Shown here in pieces: positions 1 to 5,278 of a DNA stretch of 5,278 bases. Position 1 is the stretch's first letter; every line of letters starts with the position of its first letter. Where the stretch lies: assembly GCA_021809225.1 (NCBI GenBank), contig JAKBAL010000193.1, forward strand, positions 1 through 5,278. Reading direction: 5' to 3'. The stretch is from Pseudomonadota bacterium. GTDB lineage: Bacteria > Pseudomonadota > Alphaproteobacteria > UBA9655. A program made the position numbers and the translations under genes. The notes under the pieces are model-generated. The model was not told the origin of the DNA, made no database searches, and saw only the letters and a list, made by a program, of their open reading frames with translations.

Positions 1-554
1 CAAATTGTTGGCATTTTTTCGGCAATCATAAATCCCATGGACATACATTTTAGACCGTGTGCCATGATAGGATCCATCATCTTTCCATCCTCAGATGTTG
101 GTCGTTGATTCACTCCTAAAAGACGTGGCAAAGAAGGACCATAAATATCGCCATCTAAAATTCCAACTTTTAAATCCATCCTCTGAAGAGCTACCGCTAA
201 GTTAACTGCTGTGGTTGATTTCCCAACACCACCTTTTCCTGAGCTCACCACCACAATATGCTTCACCTGAGGAATGCCTGTCCGCGAAGAATTATCTGCC
301 TTAGGCTTCCGCTGAGCTGTAAGGGCAATTTGTATGCTCGTTACACTAGGGATCTTTTCTAAAAGAGCCGTCACATTCTCCTTAAGCTTTAGCCCTTCAT
401 TCATATATTCTGTATTAACTTCTATCACACAAGAAACAATCCCTGATGCCGTAACATTTAAACCTTGAAGAATCCCGCTTGTAATAATATCTTCTCGAGA
501 TAAGGGATCAATAACAGTTTTAAGAGCGTCTACAATCTGAAGTTCAAGAGACAT
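1..554 (-). CDS. mrp: Mrp/NBP35 family Fe-S cluster carrier ATPase, N-terminal part (runs off left edge)
   Basis: Reading the minus strand from the ATG at 554-552 gives 184 codons open to the window edge, so the C-terminal half is missing. Residues 1 to about 82 form the MIP18/DUF59-like domain that precedes the ATPase in many bacterial Mrp proteins (IVDALKTVIDP near the start). Then comes a short linker and the deviant Walker A loop SGKGGVGKST at 105-114, with the signature lysine K107 and the P-loop lysine K112. LDGDIYGPS at 133-141 is the typical switch region of Mrp. The family binds and delivers [4Fe-4S] clusters to apoproteins in the cytoplasm; the CxxC ligands lie further on and cannot be checked here. 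The last complete codons (MPTI, then TG) fit the usual Trp-Arg-Gly-Pro motif that follows. An AGGA sits about 7 bases before the ATG. The gene is divergent from hflK, a frequent alphaproteobacterial arrangement. Family assignment is very secure. Confidence 0.95.
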   Translation of the reverse strand, partial: MSLELQIVDALKTVIDPLSREDIITSGILQGLNVTASGIVSCVIEVNTEYMNEGLKLKENVTALLEKIPSVTSIQIALTAQRKPKADNSSRTGIPQVKHIVVVSSGKGGVGKSTTAVNLAVALQRMDLKVGILDGDIYGPSLPRLLGVNQRPTSEDGKMMDPIMAHGLKCMSMGFMIAEKMPTI

Positions 555-567
555 AAAACCATCCTAA

Positions 568-596
568 TTGCTTAAGGGAGAGAAAACATCTATACT
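568..596 (+). promoter_or_regulatory. Predicted sigma70-type promoter of the hflK-hflC-degP operon
   Basis: TTGCTT (568-573) and TATACT (591-596) are separated by exactly 17 bp. The -10 box matches the consensus at 5 of 6 positions and the -35 box at 3 of 6. Transcription would start near 602-604, giving a leader of about 28 nt that carries the AAAAGGAG ribosome binding site at 614-621, nine bases before the hflK ATG. It is the best-placed promoter in the gap. It is a prediction from sequence only. Confidence 0.6.
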
Positions 597-617
597 CCAC
601 AATTAAGAGAATGAAAA
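589..617 (-). promoter_or_regulatory. Predicted sigma70-type promoter of mrp, overlapping the hflK promoter
   Basis: Read on the minus strand, TTTTCA (617-612) and TATAGA (594-589) are 17 bp apart, each matching the consensus at 4 of 6 positions. The start point would be near 582, giving a leader of about 28 nt before the mrp ATG at 554. The -10 shares its TATA core (591-594) with the hflK -10 on the other strand, so the two promoters occupy nearly the same DNA. The matches are moderate, so this call is weaker than the hflK promoter. Confidence 0.42.
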
Positions 618-630
618 GGAGCTGCACGGC

Positions 631-1731
631 ATGAGCTTTAAAGATGACGATGGTCCATGGGGACATGGAGATAACAACCAGTGGTCAAAAAAACCAAAAC
701 GAAAAGGGAACGACAACCCTAACATTGAAGAGCTTTTTAAGAAAAGCCAAGATAAGTTCAAAAGTTTCTTTCCTAATAGAAATGGAAAAGGCAGTGGGCG
801 TACGCTTTGGTATATTGCAGGGGGTATCTTTTTCTTATGGCTTCTAACCGGCATTTACACAGTGCAACAAGACGAACAAGCAGCCATTTTGCGTTTCGGA
901 AAATGGGTCCGTATCGCTGATCCCGGACTAAATTATCATCTCCCTTCCCCCATTGAAACGGCTCTTATTCGTAATGTAACGGCTATCAACGTTTTTACCA
1001 ACACAAATGCTAACCAATCCTCTTCAACAGGACTGAATGGCGAAGGCGCTTTGATGTTAACCGGAGATGAAAACATTGCTGATGTGCAGTTTGCCGTAAA
1101 CTGGCGAATTAAAAATTTAGGCGATTATTTGTTTAATGTTAAATCTCCAGAAACAACCATACGCGCTGCCGCAGATAGTATTGTGCGAGCGGTCATTGCC
1201 CAAACGCCTATTGCTCAAATTTTGTCTGAAGGTCGCAGCAAGATTAATATTCAATTGCGTGAGCTTTTGCAAAAGCTAATTGACGACTATAAGCTAGGTG
1301 TTGAAATTTCTCAGGTTGAGCTTTTAAAAGTTACGCCTCCTACAGCCAAAGTCAACGATGCATATTTAGATGTTCAGCGAGCAAAGGCTGATATGGAACG
1401 TAAACGTAATGAAGCTGAATACTATCGAAATTCGATTGTTCCTGTCTCACGCGGCCAAGCTAAAAAAATTGTCCAAGATGCGGAAGCTTATAAGGCAAAA
1501 GTCACGGCAGACATCGATGGAGAAACAACGCGTTTTCTCCTTGTCCTAAACCAGTATTTGAAAGCGCCTGAAGTGACAAGAAACCGACTTTACTTAGATA
1601 CAATGCAAACTATTCTTGAATCAACGCAGAAGCTGATTATGGATGGAGAAAAAAGTCAAGGGGTTCTCCCTTATCTTCCGCTCCCCGAACTCAAGCAAAA
1701 GAAAGAAAAGACTCAGGAGGTCTCTCAATGA
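631..1731 (+). CDS. hflK: HflK, SPFH/prohibitin-like membrane protein, FtsH protease modulator
   Basis: This 366-aa protein has the HflK layout. The N-terminus (1-55) is hydrophilic, rich in Gly, Asn and Lys, and opens with the Trp/Gly-rich stretch typical of the family (GPWGHGDNNQW at 8-18). A single membrane segment lies at about 59-77. The SPFH/PHB domain follows directly (YTVQQDEQAAILRFGKW from 76, DPGLNYHLPSPIE at 97-109), then a charged, Ala/Glu-rich helix at about 245-300 and a Lys/Glu-rich tail. With HflC it forms a large oligomeric cage in the inner membrane, facing the periplasm, that encloses FtsH and restrains its proteolysis of membrane substrates. The start is set by AAAAGGAG nine bases upstream and by the family-like N-terminus. 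It is the first gene of the operon; its stop overlaps the hflC start. Length is somewhat shorter than the roughly 420 aa of the E. coli protein. No damage seen. Confidence 0.95.
   Translation: MSFKDDDGPWGHGDNNQWSKKPKRKGNDNPNIEELFKKSQDKFKSFFPNRNGKGSGRTLWYIAGGIFFLWLLTGIYTVQQDEQAAILRFGKWVRIADPGLNYHLPSPIETALIRNVTAINVFTNTNANQSSSTGLNGEGALMLTGDENIADVQFAVNWRIKNLGDYLFNVKSPETTIRAAADSIVRAVIAQTPIAQILSEGRSKINIQLRELLQKLIDDYKLGVEISQVELLKVTPPTAKVNDAYLDVQRAKADMERKRNEAEYYRNSIVPVSRGQAKKIVQDAEAYKAKVTADIDGETTRFLLVLNQYLKAPEVTRNRLYLDTMQTILESTQKLIMDGEKSQGVLPYLPLPELKQKKEKTQEVSQ
1714..1731 (+). promoter_or_regulatory. hflC ribosome binding site inside hflK, with ATGA stop/start overlap
   Basis: CAGGAGG at 1714-1720 lies within the last hflK codons, seven bases before the hflC ATG (1728). 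The hflK TGA (1729-1731) overlaps that ATG as ATGA. This fixes the hflC start and suggests translational coupling, which would suit two proteins assembled in equal amounts into one complex. Confidence 0.8.
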
Positions 1732-2585
1732 ACTCTAAATCACTTATCGTCTTTACCATCCCTATCCTTGTCGTTTTTGGCATTCTCATGGGATCTCTCT
1801 TTGTTGTTCAACAAACACAACAAACTCTTATTCTTGAGTTTGGAAAATTAATAAGGGTCATTAAAGACCCTGGTCTTTATGTAAAAATTCCTTTTTTACA
1901 GAACATTCAAAGTTACGATAACCGTATCTTAGACTTTGACCTAGCCTCGATCCCTGCAACACTCGCCGATCAAAAGCGACTCCTTGTCGATACCTTTGCA
2001 CGCTATCGCATCATCGATCCTGCTCTGTTCTATCGTACAGTTCAAAACGTAGAAGGAGCTGAACAACGATTGCGGATTTTAAACCAGTCCATCACGCTTG
2101 GTGTTTTAGGTCAAGTGCGGTTAACGGAAGTTCTTTCCCCTAAACGATCTGAAATCTCTAAGACGATTCGAGATCAAATGGATGTCGCGGCACGAGCTTT
2201 TGGCATCCAAGTTGTAGACTTGCAGCTGCGTGGCACTGATTTGCCTCCTGAAAACAGCGAAGCCATTTGCAATCGTATGATTAGTGAACGCAAACAAGAA
2301 TCACAGGAGTTTCGTTCACGCGGCGATGAAATGGCACAAGAAATAAAATCTACCGCTGATAAAGAAAGGACGATTATTCTTGCAGAAGCAACGAAACAGT
2401 CTGAAATCATCCGCGGACAAGGCGATGCTTATGTTACAGAAAAAGCAGCGTCAATTTATGGGAAAGACATTCAGTTTTATGATTTTTATCGTTCTTTAAA
2501 CGCTTATAAAGCAGCTTTGAGTACGGAAACAACAACCTTTATTCTGTCCCCTAAAGATGATTTTTTTAAGTATTTAAATCGGTAA
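1728..2585 (+). CDS. hflC: HflC, SPFH/prohibitin-like membrane protein, partner of HflK
   Basis: The 285-aa product has one N-terminal membrane segment (about 5-27) and almost no cytoplasmic tail. An SPFH/PHB domain follows (VVQQTQQTLILEFGK at 26-40, DPGLYVKIPF at 47-56). A long charged helix contains SERKQESQEFRSRGDEMAQE (186-205) and IRGQGDA (228-234), the family hallmark near the end of the coiled region. The C-terminus (FYRSLNAYKAAL and ILSPKDDFFKYL) closely follows the ending known from E. coli HflC, including the Ser-Pro-x-x-Asp-Phe-Phe pattern. Together with HflK it modulates FtsH at the inner membrane. The length is close to the usual size for the family (E. coli is slightly longer). 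The start is fixed by CAGGAGG and the ATGA overlap with hflK. degP begins 14 bases after the stop, so the three genes are very probably one transcript. Confidence 0.95.
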   Translation: MNSKSLIVFTIPILVVFGILMGSLFVVQQTQQTLILEFGKLIRVIKDPGLYVKIPFLQNIQSYDNRILDFDLASIPATLADQKRLLVDTFARYRIIDPALFYRTVQNVEGAEQRLRILNQSITLGVLGQVRLTEVLSPKRSEISKTIRDQMDVAARAFGIQVVDLQLRGTDLPPENSEAICNRMISERKQESQEFRSRGDEMAQEIKSTADKERTIILAEATKQSEIIRGQGDAYVTEKAASIYGKDIQFYDFYRSLNAYKAALSTETTTFILSPKDDFFKYLNR

Positions 2586-2599
2586 GGAGAGGTAAAAAA

Positions 2600-4090
2600 A
2601 TGTTTATTAAATCGTGTTTTCGGACAATAAGTTTAGCTGTACTTTTGTCTACCACTTTATCTCCATCGACAATTGCCAGCCCACCTGTAACAACTTTCTC
2701 TAGTTTAGCGGATCTGGTTGAACCTTTGCTGCCAGCCGTCGCTAATATTTCCACAACAACGCTTATTCGTGGCCACTCAGACATGGGGCAAACGCCCCTT
2801 GATAGCCCCTTTCCCAAAGGATCTCCTCTTGAGGATTTTTTTAAGGAATTTTTAGAACGCATGCAACCTGAAGGACCTCGAAATGCAACAGCCTTAGGAT
2901 CTGGTTTTATTATTGACCCTGAAGGATATATCGTCACAAATTATCACGTCGTTGCCGACGCGGATCAGATTACAGTTATTTTAAATGATGGAACTGAACT
3001 TAAAGCCGTACTCGTTGGTCATGATCGACGCACAGATATAGCTGTCTTAAAAGTCAATGCGGATAAAAGCCTTCCCTATGTTCAATGGGGAAATTCTGAA
3101 AAACTTCGCACCGGAGATCAAATTATAGCCATCGGAAACCCCTTTGGTCTTGGAGGAACGGTAACCACAGGCATCGTTTCTCACCTGGGTCGCGACATTG
3201 GTGAACGAAGCCGATCAGGTGATTTTATTGAAGGTTACATCCAAACAGACGCCTCCATTAACCTAGGCAACTCAGGAGGCCCTATGTTTGATATGACGGG
3301 GAAAATTGTTGGCGTTAATACGGCTATTTTTTCACCCACTGGTGCCAGTGTGGGAATTGGTTTTGCCATTCCTTCCGAAATCGCTAAAAAAGTTGTCAGC
3401 CAAATTCGTCAATATGGCCGGACGAAGCGTGGGTGGCTTGGTGTTCACATCCAACCCGTCACAGAAGACATTGCGGAAGGCTTAGGCCTTAAAAATCTTA
3501 AAGGCGCCCTCGTCGGGAGCGTTGTTAAAGATGGACCTGCAGCCAAAGCTAAACTTCAAACAGGCGATGTGATTTTGAAAGTGGGTGAGGTTGACGTTAA
3601 GGACCAACGTAGTTTGCCTAGAATTGTTGGCGATATTACAGTTGGAACACAAATTCCTGTCACCGTGTGGAGAAAAGGCCAAATTCTTTCAATTCCTGTA
3701 CAAGTTGGTGAATATGAAGAGGCTGAGGAAGTGGGTGTGATTCCTTCCCCTGAGGGTGGAAAAGAGCTTGCTAAGGGCATAGAAATGCACGGAATGACCT
3801 TACAACCTCTTACAGTTGACGCTCGTCAGCGGTTTGGTATCTCCAATGAAACTCAAGGCGTCCTTATTGTTGATGTAAATGCTAAAAGCTCAGCAGCTGA
3901 AAAAGGCATTCGCCCTGGCGATGTTATCATCGAAATTAGTCAAGAAGAAGTCAAAACACCACAAAATGCTGTTGATGCCCTGAAGAAAGCCGAAAAAGAA
4001 AACCGTAAATCGGCTTTGCTCTTAATTAATCGTGATAATGAATCACGCTATATTTCCATCAAGCTCGCTCCTGAGGAGGCCTTACCGTAA
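2600..4090 (+). CDS. degP: Do/DegP-family periplasmic serine protease and chaperone
   Basis: This 496-aa protein carries a signal peptide: basic residues K4 and R8, a hydrophobic core at about 10-20, and a probable cleavage after A26 (Thr-Ile-Ala). The trypsin-like domain shows the full triad: H116 in TNYHVV, D146 in RRTDIAVLK, and S225 in NLGNSGGP. The stretch at 56-92, Pro/Gly-rich with an FFKEF motif, corresponds to the LA-loop region. PDZ1 runs from about 277 (RGWLGV carboxylate-binding loop) to 370, and PDZ2 from about 395 to 490, so this is the two-PDZ DegP/DegQ/MucD type and not the one-PDZ DegS type. It degrades or refolds damaged proteins in the periplasm. The start is supported by an AAGGAGAGG sequence (2584-2592), the core lying 7-10 bases upstream, and by the intact signal peptide. 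It is the third gene after hflK-hflC with a 14-base gap. Whether it is DegP or DegQ/MucD in function cannot be told from sequence alone. Confidence 0.95.
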   Translation: MFIKSCFRTISLAVLLSTTLSPSTIASPPVTTFSSLADLVEPLLPAVANISTTTLIRGHSDMGQTPLDSPFPKGSPLEDFFKEFLERMQPEGPRNATALGSGFIIDPEGYIVTNYHVVADADQITVILNDGTELKAVLVGHDRRTDIAVLKVNADKSLPYVQWGNSEKLRTGDQIIAIGNPFGLGGTVTTGIVSHLGRDIGERSRSGDFIEGYIQTDASINLGNSGGPMFDMTGKIVGVNTAIFSPTGASVGIGFAIPSEIAKKVVSQIRQYGRTKRGWLGVHIQPVTEDIAEGLGLKNLKGALVGSVVKDGPAAKAKLQTGDVILKVGEVDVKDQRSLPRIVGDITVGTQIPVTVWRKGQILSIPVQVGEYEEAEEVGVIPSPEGGKELAKGIEMHGMTLQPLTVDARQRFGISNETQGVLIVDVNAKSSAAEKGIRPGDVIIEISQEEVKTPQNAVDALKKAEKENRKSALLLINRDNESRYISIKLAPEEALP

Positions 4091-4094
4091 AGTA

Positions 4095-4130
4095 AAAGGG
4101 GGGAGAAAAAGTAGTTTCCCCCACTCCTTT
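4095..4130 (+). terminator. Possible hairpin after degP (weak terminator or attenuator)
   Basis: GGGGGA (4099-4104) can pair with TCCCCC (4117-4122) around a 12-base loop. Flanking AAAGG (4095-4099) and CCTTT (4126-4130) could extend the base of the stem in an alternative fold with a small bulge. It begins a few bases after the degP stop, where an operon terminator is expected, but only three Ts follow before GTAACC, so the U-tract is poor. No convincing promoter was seen in the rest of the gap to 4198, so read-through into the CofE-like gene is possible. Confidence 0.45.
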
Positions 4131-4198
4131 GTAACCAATCTCTACGTACGAAAATCTCAAATAACAAAGTTTAGGTGAAGACCAAGCAATAGGAAGCT

Positions 4199-4948
4199 AT
4201 GTACATTAAAACATTTCAAACTCACCCCATCTACACTGGTGAATCTCTCATCAAAATCCTTGATACCTATGTGCCTCCTTTAGAGGAAGAATCCATTCTG
4301 GCCATTACATCTAAAATTATCAGCCTTTGTGAAAATCGCGTGATTTCTAAACAAAATATGGTGAATAAGGATGACTTGATCAGACAGGAAGCTGAAGCTG
4401 TCCTAGAAAATCAAGAAGGGTCACCATATGGTATCTGTCTCACACTAACCAATGGTAGGCTCATTCCTTCCGCCGGCATTGACGAATCTAATGGAAATGA
4501 TTGCTACATTTTATATCCAGCTGACTGTCAAGCCTCGGCCACTTTAATTTGGAATCACCTTCGCGAGAGAGATAAGATTCAAAAGCTTGGTATTATCATT
4601 ACTGATAGTTCAACCTCTCCCCTTCGCAGAGGCGTCACGGGCATTTCCTTGGGCTGGTGCGGCTTTGAGGCTCTATACACCTATATAGGAAAACCTGATA
4701 TTTTTGGGAGCCCTCTTCGCGTCACACAAATCAACAATTTAGACGCCCTTGCTACAGCTGCAGTCTTTGCCATGGGAGAAGGAGCCGAACAAACCCCTGT
4801 AGCTCTTCTCAGAAATGTTCCAAGGATTCAATTTTTATCTCATCCTCCAACATTGGAAGAAATGAAAGCCGTTCAGATTCCTTTAGAAGACGACATTTAC
4901 GGCCCCCTTTTGAAAAAAGCCGCCTGGTCATGGAGGCAAAAAAACTAA
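4199..4948 (+). CDS. CofE-family (coenzyme F420-0:L-glutamate ligase-like) enzyme; candidate folate polyglutamyl ligase
   Basis: The 249-aa protein matches the CofE family over its full length. The N-terminus has the family's hydrophobic strand and Lys-Ile motif (SILAITSKIISLCENRV, 32-48). GIDESN at 93-98 supplies the predicted metal/nucleotide acidic residue D95. IITDSSTSPLRRGVTGISLG at 133-152 contains D136, where CofE has Asp-Thr, and the RRG motif. KPDIFG follows at 165-170 and GEGAEQTPV at 193-201. The family adds gamma-linked glutamate to a carboxylate acceptor using a nucleoside triphosphate. True CofE acts on F420-0, but members occur in bacteria without F420; in Chlamydia trachomatis a relative (CT611, FolC2) replaces folylpolyglutamate synthase. 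The start is the only possible early one, since a stop lies in frame at 4190-4192. AGGAAG (4191-4196) is rather close to the ATG, so translation may be modest. Family is secure; substrate is not. Confidence 0.88.
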   Translation: MYIKTFQTHPIYTGESLIKILDTYVPPLEEESILAITSKIISLCENRVISKQNMVNKDDLIRQEAEAVLENQEGSPYGICLTLTNGRLIPSAGIDESNGNDCYILYPADCQASATLIWNHLRERDKIQKLGIIITDSSTSPLRRGVTGISLGWCGFEALYTYIGKPDIFGSPLRVTQINNLDALATAAVFAMGEGAEQTPVALLRNVPRIQFLSHPPTLEEMKAVQIPLEDDIYGPLLKKAAWSWRQKN

Positions 4949-5062
4949 CTTCACCTTGAAGATCCGCGTGAGCAAATTTTTTGAAAGATCAACCCTTAGT
5001 GTTCTTCCTGTAAAAGTTAGACATTTTGTTGGCAGCGTAGATCCAAAATGCATGTCATCTTT

Positions 5063-5106
5063 GGCTAAGAAAGTCTTGTTCTGCGAAGCGGAGCTTAGCC
5101 TTTCTT
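5063..5106 (+). terminator. Two-part stem-loop followed by TTTCTT, probable terminator of the CofE-like gene
   Basis: GGCTAA (5063-5068) pairs with TTAGCC (5095-5100). Inside it, GTTCTGC (5078-5084) pairs with GCGGAGC (5088-5094) around a GAA triloop, leaving a 9-base bulge on the left arm only, so the two stems could stack. TTTCTT follows at once. Two pairs of the inner stem are G-U in plus-strand RNA and would be A-C mismatches in minus-strand RNA, which favours rightward action. It lies about 115 bases after the stop of the CofE-like gene, which is far for a terminator but possible. Confidence 0.5.
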
Positions 5107-5116
5107 GTGGAGTTAT

Positions 5117-5278
5117 TCACAAAAGTTGGTAATGGAGTGAGATAGGAGTCAGCGTATCAGGACGGTGAAGACCTGCCATAACTTCCATAAGATCACACAG
5201 AATTGCTTGCTTTCTATGACTTTCCTGCCGAGCATTGAAACATATCCGCACCACCAATTCTCTTGAAAGCACATTTGC
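5117..5278 (-). CDS. Possible C-terminal end of an unidentified protein (partial, runs off right edge)
   Basis: On the minus strand one frame is open for 53 codons from the window edge to a TGA at 5119-5117. The product is hydrophilic and mixed in composition (for example LVVRICFNARQESHRKQ, then LMEVMAGLHRPDTLTPIS). It reads like protein but I do not recognise the family. An open run of 53 codons is not rare by chance, and a second minus frame is open for about 41 codons across the same bases, so support is thin. If real, it converges on the CofE-like gene. The same frame is open again after the TGA, so a broken gene is also possible. Confidence 0.25.
   Translation of the reverse strand, partial: ANVLSRELVVRICFNARQESHRKQAILCDLMEVMAGLHRPDTLTPISLHYQLL

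Larger units (their letters stand above)
4949..5278. other. 330-bp stretch without a recognisable gene
   Basis: I recognise no protein family, tRNA or rRNA here. It holds the stem-loop at 5063-5106, the minus-strand open frame from 5278 to 5117 and one perfect match to the TTATNCACA DnaA-box consensus (5113-5121). A plus-strand frame is also open from inside the end of the CofE-like gene to a TAA at 5130-5132. From its first GTG at 4968 it would encode 54 aa, but it has no good ribosome binding site and resembles nothing I know. It could be ordinary spacer, a decayed gene, or part of a dispersed repeat; the window cannot decide between these. Confidence 0.6.

Noticed and set aside
644..847. 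67-codon plus-strand open frame inside hflK in another frame
   Set aside because: It overlaps the well-supported hflK start, lacks its own ribosome binding site and resembles no known protein.
603..854. 83-codon minus-strand open frame opposite the hflK N-terminus
   Set aside because: It is a shadow of the Lys/Asn-rich and membrane codons of hflK; its Phe/Leu/Ser-rich product follows from reading AAG/GAA-rich codons backwards.
2566..2937. 123-codon minus-strand open frame antisense to the start of degP
   Set aside because: It lies wholly opposite the signal peptide and protease domain of a clearly real gene, has no recognisable family and no good ribosome binding site.
4143..4150. Small palindromes TACGTA and CGTACG upstream of the CofE-like gene, considered as an operator
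   Set aside because: Six-base palindromes are too short and common to support an operator, and no promoter could be placed convincingly around them.
5113..5121. Perfect match to the DnaA box consensus (TTATTCACA) in the spacer
   Set aside because: I noticed only one copy, with no AT-rich unwinding region or replication gene nearby; a single 9-mer is expected fairly often by chance in AT-rich DNA, so no origin is claimed.
4968..5132. Small plus-strand open frame from GTG after the CofE-like gene (54 aa)
   Set aside because: No proper ribosome binding site, no recognisable sequence, and it runs through the stem-loop at 5063-5106, which better explains that DNA.

Overview
The window looks like chromosomal DNA from an alphaproteobacterium. 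It has moderately AT-rich, compact coding regions and the gene order mrp / hflK-hflC-degP. This membrane and periplasm quality-control cluster is common in Alphaproteobacteria. The low-GC codon usage, together with a CofE-family gene of the kind found in bacteria that do not make F420, makes me lean towards a host-associated lineage (Holosporales- or Rickettsiales-like). That placement is inference from gene order and composition, not from any marker gene.

Layout. Positions 1-554 (minus) hold the N-terminal part of an Mrp/NBP35-type Fe-S cluster carrier ATPase that runs off the left edge. A 76-bp divergent intergenic region separates it from a rightward operon. That gap contains two sigma70-like promoters, one per direction, which share the same TATA core. 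The operon is hflK (631-1731), hflC (1728-2585, overlapping hflK by ATGA) and degP (2600-4090, 14 bp after hflC). HflK and HflC form the inner-membrane SPFH/prohibitin-like complex that controls the FtsH protease. DegP is the exported trypsin-like protease/chaperone with two PDZ domains. Together they cover membrane and periplasmic protein quality control.

After a weak GC-rich hairpin comes a 249-aa gene (4199-4948) of the coenzyme F420-0:L-glutamate ligase (CofE) family. Its organismal setting makes an F420 role unlikely. A folylpolyglutamate synthase role, like the chlamydial FolC2, is the most interesting alternative.

The last 330 bases (4949-5278) hold no recognisable gene. They contain a two-part stem-loop followed by a T-rich run (probable terminator of the CofE-like gene) and a 53-codon open frame on the minus strand that enters from the right edge and may be the C-terminus of an unidentified gene. 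No RNA gene, CRISPR array or identifiable insertion sequence was seen. Nothing in the window looks like a wholly new system; the CofE-like gene and the symmetric divergent promoter deserve the closest second look.
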